Assembly: GCA_963921425.1 (NCBI GenBank)
Contig: OY992837.1
Coordinates: 12,311,896-12,375,895, forward strand
Origin: Dryas octopetala
Taxonomy: Eukaryota; Streptophyta; Magnoliopsida; Rosales; Rosaceae
Length of the DNA stretch: 64,000 nucleotides
Reading direction: 5' to 3'
A program made the position numbers and the translations under genes. How positions within the stretch are numbered: the stretch's first letter is position 1; each line of letters starts with the position of its first letter. The notes beneath the pieces were generated by a model that saw only the letters and a list, made by a program, of their open reading frames with translations, did no database searches and was not told the DNA's origin. This document shows, one piece after another, positions 35,631 to 47,385 of the stretch.

Positions 35631-36090
35631 AAAAAGGCATTGGGCGTACTTTAGGCGACGAAATTAAGTTGTTGCTTAAAGTGATCTTAGGTGACGAAGG
35701 TAAGTGTCCTGGGAGACGAAAAATTCCTTCGTCACTCAAAATACTAAAGGGGCGACAAATTCATTTCGTTGCTCAAAGAGACCTTAGGCGACGAAGGCTT
35801 TGTGTCGTCGCCTAAAGTCACTCAAACGCTCTGTGCACAAAGCTTGGCGCCAAGATCATTTTGTGATCAACTTTAGGTGACGAATGATTTTCATTGCTCA
35901 AAGGGTGTTTTAAGCAACAAAGCTTATATTCGTCGCCTAAAGTGTGTTTAGGCGACGAAAGAGTTCGTTGCTTAAACCTTTAACGTTTTAGGCGACGAAA
36001 CGGAAATTGTGTTGCCTAAAGTGACTTAAGGCGACAAATTTGGGTCCGTCGCCCAAGATTTTGTTGCTTAAACATGTTTTTCTTGTAGTG

Positions 36091-36437
36091 CGATACACTG
36101 CCACGTGGTATAACTAATCTATGTGTCATAATATTGGTAAATGTTTTTAATAGTATATCCTACAAATATAAATATACCGTTCAATAATATCTTTACACGT
36201 TGGATTGGTTATACTACATGGCGATATATCGGTTATACCCAATAATTTTTCGTAGAACTGTAGAAGAGATGGAACATTTATAATCTGAATTTAGCTCTCA
36301 ATATTGCATCTATATAAATATGTCTATTACTTTAAAAAAAAAATTAACTGCTAAAACTAACTAGAACTAATAAGAAAAATCCAAAAAAATTGAAAAGAAG
36401 AAAACTAAAACTCAAATTGGAAAAATCTTCAATGATA
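36091..36437 (-). other. 3' flank of the AGL18-type gene
   Basis: Only about 350 bases separate the stop codon of the MADS gene from the CACTA terminus. The region should contain the 3' untranslated region. No other feature seen. Confidence 0.5.
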
Positions 36438-39400
36438 TTAGTCTGAGTGCACTTGACTCTCTGAATCATTAGAATTGGGTTCAATCTTTGCTGCTTTCCT
36501 CTTCCGACCAACAGATGATGACAACCTGAGAAAACCAATTGCATGATTAAGATATTATGTCCGTCTTGTATTTTGAAAAAGAAAGTCTTTGTTGTCTATT
36601 TAGGTTTAGACAACCATTCAGGTCATGAGAGAGATATGACTAGGGTTTCATAGAGTTAATAAAAATGCATGGAGAGCAGAGGAAAAAAAAAAAAACAAGG
36701 GACATATATGGGATTTGTCTTACGACTTAGGTACTAAAGAATAATAGGTCGAGTTAGAGGTTCTGATTAGATGATATATTATCTATCGTGTTCGTAAATC
36801 TCAATCAGATTTAACTGTCTCATGTTAAATTATGTCTCTCTTAAATGTGTACTCTATTTTTCCTTTGATCTCCATATGCTTCAATTAAAACCTAACAAAG
36901 ATTTGGGTTATGTATGCTTAGTTTGGTACATACAACTAAGAGGAAATTACAGATTTGGTCCACTTATTTTATACCTAGTTCAATTTTGGTCCATAATCTT
37001 TTTTAAGTTCTATTTTGGTCCACTAATTGTTTCATTTGTTCAGTAAAGGTCCAGATTTGTGACTTTAAATTCTTTGGGTTGTGTTTTCTTCAATTATAAT
37101 TGAACTATAAGTTATATTTCATCATTTCTTAGTCATAAAACCAAATTTGGAGTATTATAATCTAAAAGAATTGAGATTGGGTGAAGTTTGAAAAATTGGC
37201 AGTTTCGGGTACCCTACTTTGGGGTCAATTATCTTGAGTTTTAGAACTCCAATTTGAATGATTTTTATATGGTTGTAAAGAAGAAATACATAGCTTTAAA
37301 ACAAGTATATGTTCGCTGAATTTGGGTGAGATTTGATAGGATAAAAAGCATGCCAAATTTGAGAAAACAAATATGGACCTTTACTGAACAAGTGGAACAT
37401 TTAGTGGACCAAAACAGAACTTAAAAAAGATTGTGGACTAAAATTGAACTAGGTATAAAATAACTGGACTAAATCTGTAATTTCCTCTACAACTAATAAC
37501 ACTAACGGCTAACTCGCTAACAAGCATAAATGATTCAAAATGACACCTACGAGAAATTTGTACATGTAATGAATGTATACAATATGCTTCTCTTACATTC
37601 ACCCCTCACATATTGGTCTTATGATCAATTATTGTGAGGGGATGTTGCATACACCCATTATACCTTATAATTTCTCCACAATTACAAGCATACACAATGG
37701 TAACACCTTACAAAAAAAAAAAATAGAAGTATATGTGTATCCTCTTGGATGAAATCTCAAGATGAAATCTTCAGAATGTTTTGACACCTTTCTTTTGATT
37801 TTATAATTTAACACTAGCATAATTTAGACATGGCCCAGAAGATACTAAATTACCAAGAATAGATCTTAATCAAATTGTGGTTGGGATTGGAATTGGTCCA
37901 TTAGGAAGTTGACAATTCTCAAAGCCTCAAGCCCAAGTACTGCCAACCCATAACCCAAAAAGCATTTATGTGAAGCTTTCTACTCCTATGAAATTTCAAT
38001 ACCAAGACCAGAAATTCAAAAATTGGAAGCAAAGGAACATTTTAATGGAGATTTAATGTAACATACCCCAAGTGCAAAGAAGTGTCTGAATGGTCATCAC
38101 TTTCCTCATCTGATTCACAATTGGAAACTGCTTTTGAGCTTGTGAAGGAAAACCTCCTCTCCGAAGGATGAGATTCCAGGATAAATGGCTTGTAGTTTTG
38201 CTTCATCTCCTCAAGCTATGTGAATTTAAGATTAAAAAAAAAAAACAATTAAATGACGCAGTTTTGTGTTATCCATGAAATATTGCTACATAAAATGATG
38301 TTCTTGCTATCTATATCTGGATCAAGCTTACAATGTTTACCTCTTTGCGCAGATTCTCATTCTCTTGCATAGCTTTTTGCTCCTGATGAGTATTAGTTAA
38401 AATTAAAAAAACATACATATAAGTTGTTTAACTAGAAACAAAAACATAAAATCACTATAAAATGAGCCATATACATAGTTCTTCATTCCATACTGTTATT
38501 AGTTTGTTAGCTTGTATTTCACCCTAACCAACATAAAGATTCGAACGGTCATATTGCGCCGTTCGAACAATATAACATGCACAAATTGCTTCTTTTTTTT
38601 TTTTCCCTTGGTCCGGCCAGCTAGTACTTTGGCCTTTTACGCAAATAATTCTAAAAACTTCCCCCTCAACTTTGAGCTTAAAGTAGTCCTAGTCCATCAG
38701 TTTCTTATTAATTTGACCAATATATATGCCCTTCATCAACTATGAAAAAAATATCTAGAAACTCTTAAACACAAAATATTAGGAAGAAAAGTTAGATATC
38801 GCATCTTATACCTCCTAAATTCCACAACTAGTATGTGCTGGAAAGATCTAGGACATATATTTAAGGTCTACGAATTCAAATGTGATCAATTGAAGCTAAC
38901 ATTTTTGGAGGAAGTATTGAGTGTCGTTACCAATAATATCAGAGCAACCTAATCAAATTAATTCTTGTATATGATTGGAGGGAAAATACGTCCCTCCTTT
39001 ACAGGCTAAGATGGACCTATCACCTATGGACAAGTAAATTTTACGTTGTGTCCCACATTAGAAATGTGTGTTCTTTGTCTGTGTATGATATGCATATATG
39101 TTCCCCTCATGGCAATGACGTCAAGGTATAAAAAATGAAAGATTGTGCTAGCTTTGAAGCTCACATCGGTATAGAATACTTAAATAAGGTCTAGAAATTC
39201 AAATTTTAACTGGAGCTAACATTTATGGAGGAGAAAGATAAGCATGCATGAAAAATTGATGGTTAGTTTACCTGTGATCTGGAGCTCTTGAGCTTCTCCA
39301 AAAGTACTTCCTCCTGCAACAGTAAAGATTCGGTAAAGTTTACTTTTTGCTAGACCTACCAAACTAGATAAATTTTAGAGTAAACTACAATTTAGTACCT

Positions 39401-42400
39401 CAATTTTTATTTTGTATCAAAATAATATTTCCGTTAGTTTTTTTGTTAGTAAAACCGTTATTTGCTGACGTGGCAGAGGTATTTTCATCTTTTTTCCACA
39501 TGTTAAAAAAAATATTTTAAAGAACTTTGAATTAAAAAATTCTTCAAACAAAAAATACATCTACAGCAAGGGGGAGAATGGGTCGAGGAGGGGCTGGGTT
39601 GGGGGGGGGGGGGAAGAGGGGCTGGGAGGGGCTGGGTTTGGGGGGAGAGGGTGGTGGTGGGTCGGGCTTGGGTGAGGGGGTGAGGCGAGGCTAGGTGAGG
39701 GGGGTAGGTCGGGGAGGGGCTGGGTTGGGAGAAGAGAGGCGAGGAGGCTAGTGCTGGATAGGGAAGAAGATAGAAGGGCAGGAGCCTAGCGCTGGGTGGG
39801 GGAGGGAAGGGAATTGCAGAAGAAGAAGAAATTGTGGGGGTGGGGGGAAGTATTTTTTTTAATGTTTATTTTAATATTTATTTTAAAAGTTTTAATGTTT
39901 TTAATTATTTTTTTATTCAAAGTTCTTAAAAACATTAATTTCTTTTTTACATATGGGGAAAAGAAGAAAATATTTCTACCACATTAGCAAATAACGTTTC
40001 CACTAACAGAAAACCTAACGAAAGTATTACTTTGACACAAAATGAAAGTTGAGGTATTTTTTTGTAAGTTTTCAAAGTTAGTGTACTAAATTGAAATAAC
40101 ATGTAAAGTTGAAGTACTAAAATATAGTTTGCTCAATTTATATTATTATTTAACTTATATATATATATATATATACAAAAATGTTTTAGAGTTAACTAGT
40201 TAGTAAAATAATATAATATTAATCACCATTTTGGGCCCATTACACAATGTAATCTCATAATCCAAACCGTTCATATTTTAGGTCTTCATTCAAAGATTAA
40301 CCTTGCAAAAAATCAACCAAATCTGAAATCATTTAGTCATTCGATTATCATTACAATCATTTCATCTTTTATTGAAAAATTTGTATTCGTCCATTTACAT
40401 GAGCATAATTAGCTTACTAATAGTTGGCTAAACGATTTCCGATTTTGTTACTTTTTTCTAAGGATGATATTTGAATGAGAGCCTAAAAAATAAACGGTTT
40501 AGATCATGAAATTACATTGTGTAGTAGTATCATATTATTTTGCTAATTGTTTACCTCTAGAGCATTCCTCAAATAATTTTATTTAAGAAATTCCTCATGG
40601 GGCATCCATATAATATTTCAACGATCTGAACCGTCTATTTTTTTTGTTTATATATATATAATATTATATATGGCATCACCTTCTTATCCTTAACAGATAA
40701 TATCCCTTCACTTAGTTGTTCTTCGAGCTGCTGCAGCTCTTTGAAACTCAAGCCATCCAACTCCTTACCCATCATCCGCCTGTACAAGTAGAAGTAACAC
40801 GTACATGAATAAATACAAGGAAAAGAAATGAAAACACTTCAAATTATGTTGTAATAGGAACACCCTTTTCATTTTTGTCAAATGTAATAGGAATACCCAA
40901 ATTTTCACACCAATTAAAAAAGCTTAAATTAATATATAGCTCGAGCTATTATAATCTCTTACATGCAACTCCATCCTAGAGAGATCGAGAAGAAAAACAA
41001 ATATGTGCGACCCCACCTTGCATGGCTGCATGAAACAATTCAAGGCCTCATCCAAACGTGCAAGATGGAGTTACAGTTTGGATTCCAAGGACTTACTTAT
41101 GTTTATTCTAGATCACCTCAATGCTTTATACCGTCTACTTTTTTGGTCTCAATTGAAGAATTGTGTTTACTAAAAATTAGGTTAATCGAAAATCATTTGA
41201 CCGTTGATTAAATGATCACTATTTCAAGTGTTTATTAAAAATATTTTATTCGTCTATTTATTTGATCAAAGTTAATTGATAGCTTAATGATTTTCAATTT
41301 GCTTAATTTTTTACAAGATTCGGATCGTTGAAATACAATATGGAGTGGGCCCCACATTGGGATCCCACACCTGAAGCTATATATATATATATATAACCAG
41401 GCCCCTTTTATTGAAGGATCCCTCAAATATTTTTGTTTAAGGGATCCCTCATGGGGCCCACTCCACGTAGTAATTAAACGATCCAAACTGTCTATTTCTT
41501 ATATCTATATTCAAATATCATCCTTGTAAAAAATTAGATAAATCGAAAACCATTAAGCTATTAAACTTTGATCAAATAAATAGACGAACATAATATTTTT
41601 GATAAACACTTGAAATTGTGACAGTTTAATTAATAGTCAAATAGTTTCCGATTAACCTAATTTTTTGCAAGGACAATCCTTTAAAGGAGACCAAAAAAAT
41701 AGATGGTTATGATCATCAAAATATAATGTGGAGTGCATCCCACAAGAGATCCCTTGAATAAGCTTATTTAAGGATCCCTTATTGGAAGGGGGTTGTATAG
41801 CCCCCTTCTAAGAAGGTGTTAAATGAGGGATCCCCATGTGGGGCCCACACGGGTCGTTTTGTATCGATCTGAACCGTCTATTACATAATATTTTTTATAT
41901 ACACTTGAAATTGTGACAGTTTAATCAATGGTCAAATAGTTTCCGATTAACCTAATTTTTTGCAAGGACAATCCTTTAAAGGAGACCAAAAAAATAGATG
42001 GTTATGATCATCAAAATATAATGTGGAGTGCATCCCACAAGAGATCCCTTGAATAAGCTTATTTAAGGATCCCTTATTGGAAGGGGGTTGTATAGCCCCC
42101 TTCTAAGAAGGTGTTAAATGAGGGATCCCCATGTGGGGCCCACACGGGTCGTTTTGTATCGATCTGAACCGTCTATTTTTTACATCTCCATTGATAGATC
42201 ATTTCTACAAAAAATCAGCCAAATCGAAAATCGTTTATCCATTCTGATTTGGCTGATTTTTTGCAAGTATAATCTATCAATGAAGATATAAAAAAAATAG
42301 ACAGTTCAGATCGACACAAAACGACCCGTGTGGGCCCCACAGGAGGATCCCTCATTTAACACTAAATGAGAAATCCCTTATTGGAAAGAGACTATATATA

Positions 42401-45190
42401 TATTGGTCTCTCAAGTAGAGATTGAGGCGTCGAGCTACAGAAAGTGTGCATATATATATAGGACAGGATATCACAATCTCCTTTTAGAACTTGGCATCCT
42501 CACCGAGGAAGGAATCATACATAAATATCACACTTATACCAATTGACATGGTTTTTTTTATGTGAGACACAACCATTTACTTGTCTACGAATCCATGTTA
42601 CCTCGTAGCTCAGAGGGACAATATCATTTCTTTCATCGGTAGGGAGGAGTCATCATAGTCGTAGCCCTTAAAGTCCCATATAGGCAATGGGCTATGTTAT
42701 GCTTTGATACCATTTGTAACGACCCAAAGCCTCATCTAGAAAGTACTAGCTGAAGTTGAATTTTGAATTCTTATGTATTGGTTAAGTACCCTAAATCTCC
42801 AGTGCATTACGGGTACTTATATGTGCATCACCATACATCTTACAAAACAAAAAGAAGTGGAAAATGAGGATTGAAAGGTTGCCAACCCACATGACATCCT
42901 ACAACAAGGCCTTAAGTACCATAGATCTCCCCAAAGCATTGCCAATATGGAATTATGGTTATCACCATGCACCTTACCAACAAAGAACTGGGAAATGAGG
43001 GAGTTTGCCAACCCACAGAACCTGCTACAACTTGGCCTTACTTATGTACCCTAGAGCATTACCAATATGGAATTATGGTTAATTATCACCATGCATGCAC
43101 CTTATAAACTAACAAAGAAATGAAAAATGAGGATAGTAGGTCACCAACTCACATTACCTCATGTTAGATAACTGGTACCATTGGATTCCAAAACTTAGGT
43201 TATTGAGAAATAAACCAACATATATATATATATAATAAACTGTATTTGTCTGCAAAGTTTGGAGAACCAAACAATTATCGATTTGGCTGATTTTTTACAG
43301 GGACGACCCTTAAGGATGGACCTAAAAAATGGACCGTCCCGATCATTAAATTCTCCGCTCTGTGGTGAGCGGGTGGTTAGGTGAGTGAGGGATTCCCCGC
43401 TCTATGGTGAGCGAGTGATCATTTTTGTATATATATATATATATATATATATACGAAGAATGCTTTAAAACTAACTAGTTAGAAAATTAATACGAAGCTA
43501 ACAATGCTTTTGGGACTACCATATAACTAATCTCATAATCCAAACTGTCAATTATTTAGGTCATACTTCAAATATCATCATTACAAAAAAATGAACTAAA
43601 TCGGAAATCATTTAGTCATCTAATTGAGATCAAATAAATAGACGATCAGTGTTTTCGATAAAAGCATATAAATAGTTGTTGTTATAATCAAATGACTAAA
43701 TGATTTTCGATTTTGGAGATTTTTTACAAGGATGATCTTTGAAGTAGGACCTAAAAAATAAACGGTTCAGATTTTGAAATTATATTGTGCGGTAGGCCCA
43801 ACATGGTGGTTAACTTTGTATTAACTTACTAAGTAGTTAATTTTAGAGTATTCTTGTATATATACATATATAAAACTATAATGACATTCTTTTTTGTTCC
43901 TTTTAAGTAAATGGACCTATTTTTGTAACATCTCTATAAAGTCCAAAAAGGAGAGCAAATTTAATACTGGTACGATAACATGCCTCTAGAACTATATATA
44001 ATCATATCAAATAGACATGATGAAGCAATTAGTATTCTTATTTATCAACATGATATCCGCAAGTGACACAAGATCATCAGAATGACTTACAAGCATGCCA
44101 AGCGCAGTGTTGCAATCTCATCCTGCAGTGCATTTACATCACATTTCGGTTCCTGTTCATTCAACAGAAGGGTACTTGTCAGATGAAGTGTTTCCACATA
44201 TGTTGTTAGAATATAAATATAAATATTGATTAGATGAATGTTTGTCAAAATGTGTAATCCAAATAGTCCATTATGTCAAAGTGCCAAAATGTGTAATCCA
44301 AATAGTCCATTATGTCAAAGTGTCAAACTGTCTGATAATAGAACATTCATTATATGACACATGTATTCTCGGTCTCTTTTCTATGTTTAGAAAAAATTTG
44401 AAAATTTGCCTACTTCATTCACCAATTTGGTCATTTGATAAAGGCCGTTAGACAATTGAGACAAAAAAAGGTTTTAGGAAAACAAGAATAAAAAAAGCTA
44501 TGTAGCAAATCAACACTATTAGACTGATACATGATTATATTTATCAACTTTAGGATACTAATTGGCATGACAATTCTTATTTGTTAAAAATAAATAATTT
44601 CTTTAAGAAAATTAATGAGACTAATATGGCATACCTCTGTTGTTGCAGGTTCATGGGGGCGCTCTTTTGGATACTCTATTGCAAGGCCATTGTTGTATCG
44701 TGAAAGTGTCTGTTCCATGCTACATTAAAAAAAATAATAATAATGGATGAGAAATTAATTAAAATAAAATAGCTATTAATTATTTTTTTGTCAAATATAG
44801 TTATTAAATTTTTTTTTTTTTGGCCAATAATAGTTATTAAACTATTAACGGTTCCCTTTTTGTCACAATTATTACTTGGCCAGTAGGGTGTTCGTAAATC
44901 GTAACTTGGGCTGCAAGTTGAGAGTTACCCGTACTTGCAGGCATCTACTTGGGCCTAACTAAACCTAGTAATCAGGCCCATCCAAGCCCATGTACTCGGT
45001 CTAATATTTGCGTATACGATTTGTATATGTCCAAAATTAAAATTTTTGACCAACCCACTTTTACTAGAATAAGGTTTCTACTCTTGGTTAATTACCTTTT
45101 TCAGAAAAATTCGTCCTTATCTCTGTCTTTGAGTTTTCATCCTCAAACCAAAATTTTATAATATCAGTGAAAACTTTCCAATTTTTAGGG

Positions 45191-45221
<31 letters not shown>

Positions 45222-46128
45222 TTAGGGAGCTCTCGAAACTACCAAAATATTCCCCAAAAATCATAATTTTCTAATTTTAGTGAAAAATTTCTACTGTTTC
45301 AGTTTATTTGTGTTTGCGGATGCTTTCCAAATTACCAAAAATATTTTTAGTAGTGTAATTTGATTAAAATAGACCAAAGTAACACTTACGGTTTCATCCC
45401 ATTCTCAACACTTTGGTTAAGCATATAAAAAATTTCGGAGTTGAGAATGCTTTTAATCATGTTTTTAATGAAATTTTTTATGTGTATCTAATCTAACATC
45501 AAAGGCACTCACCAACCGTATAAGCAAGTCTATAATTCACAAATCTTTCTTGTATATTGACTATGTGCTTCTCCAACAAGGACTGAAAGTACCTCTACAA
45601 CCTAAGAAAACAGTAGCTTCAAAAAAAAAATTCTTATTTGCTTATGGGACAACACAATACCAAGTCCCATAAATCCATAATCATTTACTACTATGACTGG
45701 AAATTTTCAGGTTTCAGAATCATCCAAAATTGAAAACACTGGCTGGTGAAGGTCCATGGACACATAAAAACATCAAGAACAAGAAAGAAATTCATCGAAA
45801 AGTAAAACATAAAACTTTCACAAAGTCTCAATCAAAAATAACCTATAACATTTATGATATCCAAGAAAGAGTGGCAAAAATAAAAAAAACAAAGAACAGT
45901 TTTCGGGAAGAATAACAAACAGACCCTTAATTAAATGTATACGGACCTGGTGCTTGAGAATTCATAAAGCTTTCCAGTGCTGGAGAAAACGATGACTCCA
46001 ACCTCGGCATCACAGAGAACTGACAATTCCTTGGCCTTCTTGAGCAACCCATTCCTGCGTTTGGAGAAGGTCACTTGTCTGCTGTTCAGATTTTCAATCT
46101 TCTTGATCTCAATTCTGCCTCTACCCAT
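36438..46128 (-). CDS. AGL18: MIKC-type MADS-box transcription factor, AGL18 clade
   Basis: Eight exons join in phase: 46128-45947, 44719-44635, 44152-44091, 40779-40680, 39313-39272, 38382-38341, 38215-38067, 36525-36438, giving 249 aa. Exon 1 encodes the whole MADS domain, [20 protein letters not shown] onward. Exon 2 begins SMEQTLSRY. Exons 3-6 form the K domain ([19 protein letters not shown]). The tail [12 protein letters not shown] and KRKAAKIE matches AGL18 rather than AGL15. LHLGL (218-222) is an LxLxL EAR-type repression motif, split by the last intron. AGL18 and AGL15 delay flowering and promote somatic embryogenesis in Arabidopsis; the role here is inferred. Introns total about 8.9 kb and house several MITEs. 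Two CArG boxes lie upstream. Confidence 0.93.
36940..37487. mobile_element. Mutator-like MITE in AGL18 intron 7 (548 bp)
   Basis: A perfect 9-bp direct repeat, TACAACTAA, lies at 36931-36939 and 37488-37496. Both ends begin GAGGAAATTACAGATTTRGT, and the inverted arms run about 95 bp each (TTATTTTATACCTAGTTC shared). The unique centre (about 37060-37360) shows no protein similarity I recognise. Confidence 0.9.
39378..40134. mobile_element. Mutator-like MITE with G-rich core in AGL18 intron 4
   Basis: The ends GAGTAAACTACAATTTAGTA and, on the minus strand, GAGCAAACTATATTTTAGTA are related. Inverted similarity then covers CATTTTGTGTCAAARTAAT, GTTATTTGCTRAYGTGG and further. The core (39565-39790) is very G-rich on the plus strand, like the arm of the 11374-12945 element. 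Flanks TAAATTTTA and AATTTATAT are not a clean duplication. Confidence 0.65.
40165..40570. repeat. Foldback MITE, family A copy in AGL18 intron 4
   Basis: The left arm (TTTTAGAGTTAACTAGTTAG, then CCATTACACAATGTAATCTC, then ATCCAAACCGTTCAT) is mirrored by the right arm ending near ACCTCTAGAGCATTCC. The family-A core lies between. Closely related to the copy at 43450-43862. Confidence 0.6.
41395..42400. repeat. Complex foldback block with 295-bp tandem duplication
   Basis: Positions 41588-41882 and 41883-42177 are two head-to-tail copies of a 295-bp unit. They are nearly identical, with a handful of differences clustered in the first 45 bases. Each includes GGATCCC, GGGGCCCACACGGGTCG and the family-A core. 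The block ends in a hairpin around 42205-42270. All of it is within AGL18 intron 3. Confidence 0.85.
42782..43160. repeat. Minisatellite, three ~128-bp units
   Basis: Units start near 42782, 42912 and 43038. They share GCATTRCCAATATGGAATTA, ATCACCATGCACCTTA, GAAATGAGG and GCCAACCCAC-type phrases in the same order. The first unit is the most diverged. Located in AGL18 intron 3. Confidence 0.75.
43450..43862. repeat. Foldback MITE, family A copy in AGL18 intron 3
   Basis: The left end ACGAAGAATGCTTTAAAACT and the right end on the minus strand, ACAAGAATACTCTAAAATTA, pair, with TAACTASTTAGWAARTTAAT following on both. The centre holds AAATCGGAAATCATTTAGTC and its inverted partner. TA-rich flanks hide any duplication. 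Confidence 0.6.
44242..44330. repeat. Two tandem ~39-bp units
   Basis: GTGTAATCCAAATAGTCCAT followed by TATGTCAAAGTG occurs twice in direct succession in AGL18 intron 2. Confidence 0.85.
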
Positions 46129-46210
46129 TTGTTTTTTGTCCCTCTCTTCTTTCTCTATTTTCTCTATTTCTTAATTGGCAAATATGAGACTAATTATATA
46201 GAGGAGTGGG

Positions 46211-46222
46211 TGTTTATATAAT
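46211..46222 (-). promoter_or_regulatory. Candidate TATA box of the AGL18-type gene
   Basis: TATATAAACA on the minus strand, about 83-92 bases upstream of the ATG, in the usual position for a short leader. Confidence 0.5.
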
Positions 46223-46286
46223 AGGATTACTATGTTGCCTAAATAGATAGGGATTCTGCAGGTCTGCTAATGAAGGAAAAGTAGGA

Positions 46287-46296
46287 CCAAATTAGG
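46287..46296. promoter_or_regulatory. CArG box, proximal
   Basis: CCAAATTAGG is a perfect CC(A/T)6GG site about 160 bases upstream of the MADS start codon. Such sites bind MADS-domain dimers. Confidence 0.6.
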
Positions 46297-46348
46297 ATAC
46301 AAATATGTGAATATAGGTAACAAATGGAATACTATAGGTGGCAAAAAT

Positions 46349-46358
46349 CCAAAATTGG
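46349..46358. promoter_or_regulatory. CArG box, distal
   Basis: CCAAAATTGG is a perfect CC(A/T)6GG site 62 bases (about six helical turns) from the proximal CArG box. Confidence 0.6.
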
Positions 46359-47010
46359 CATGCATAGTTCATTCCCAGAAGAAATTACTCTTTCTTTCTT
46401 TACTAAAGAAGAAAATCTATTTACTTGGGGAGTAAGTCATTGCTACTTTCGGAATTGTTTTCTTGGAGATATTTTTGGAATTTTAGTCGAAACATATACA
46501 TTCTGTTTTTATTTTTTGGCATTAGGCCTTAAATATACAATAATTTGGATTCCTTTTTTCTTAGTCCAAAATGGAAAATATATCCGCCAATAAAAGGGTT
46601 TCCCGTGCTCAGATGGTGATAACCCAAATCGATCGGCACCAATGTTCCTTTTTTCTTTATCATGGCTGTCGATATGCATACGAAAAATGAATATACAATG
46701 TGTAAACACCAAAAGTGCAATAATTTTGTGAGTTAGTCACTTACAATGTGCAATTGAGTGACAATTTCAATTTCCTTGTAAAAAAAATAAAAACAACAAT
46801 CGGCAAGGAGACCGATTGATCGGCCCTTACAACATAAACGTAGATTTCATATACATATTGCAGAAAGGAGGTCACAAATGTCCGAAACATGTATGTATAC
46901 AATAATGTTTCTAGTCCACCAATAATTTTGTGTCCTACACCATACATTTGCTAGAATTTGTGACTTGCTATACTTTTGAGTACAATTATACTTTTTTTTT
47001 TTTTTTTTTT
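46359..47010. other. Distal upstream region of the AGL18-type gene
   Basis: AT-rich, with no gene recognised. The minus-strand short frames lack any known domain. Confidence 0.45.
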
Positions 47011-47385
47011 GCCAAATAACACTTTTGGATCCTTTGGTCTTTGTAGTTTTGGTTATTTTCCAATTTGGAAATTTTGATCATCTACTTTCATCAGGATTAA
47101 AATCAAGTGTAAAAATGAAATTCATATACATATATTTTGAAGACAGAAATTCGACGTGCCACACACATATTGGGTTTGTATATAAGTATTTTGGACAGTT
47201 CCTTCTTACTAGGCAAGGTTAATGTGCATGCCATGTCAGATTTGGGTCTTCAAAATACATGAGATTAACATTTTGAAATTGATTGCGATTGTTATAAAGG
47301 TGCATGACTAAAATTTCCAAAATTGAAACTACGAGACACAAGTAAAAAATATTGAAACTATAAGGACAAAAAATGCAATTTGACC
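47011..47385. mobile_element. Probable Mutator-like MITE (375 bp)
   Basis: The arms are inverted copies. TTTGTAGTTTTGGTTATTTT and CAATTTGGAAATTTTGATCA on the left pair with GTAGTTTCAATTTTGGAAAT and TTTTAGTCAT on the minus strand at the right. Inner parts pair around TTTTGAAGAC. Flanking 9-mers TTTTTTTTT and TTTTCTTTT match at eight positions but are low complexity. Confidence 0.6.

Larger units (their letters stand above)
33391..36090 (-). mobile_element. Non-autonomous CACTA (En/Spm) element, 2.7 kb
   Basis: The ends are CACTACAAAAAAAA and, on the minus strand, CACTACAAGAAAAACATG, the CACTA signature. Subterminal regions (33430-33650 and 35650-36065) carry many copies of GGCGACGAA/TTCGTCGCC in both orientations, the type of array that binds TNPA-like proteins. 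A third cluster lies at 34610-34770. At 33790-34240 on the minus strand is the wreck of a transposon-encoded gene: a Gln/Ala/Met-rich repeat (AQMQAQQAQMQAQ) with Gln codons turned to stops. The 3-bp flanks CAA and CGA do not match exactly. No transposase domain remains. Confidence 0.82.

Noticed and set aside
33391..36090. Short recurring GGCGACGAA units as a CRISPR-like array
   Set aside because: Units occur in both orientations with irregular spacing inside CACTA ends, in a plant genome; they are subterminal transposon repeats.
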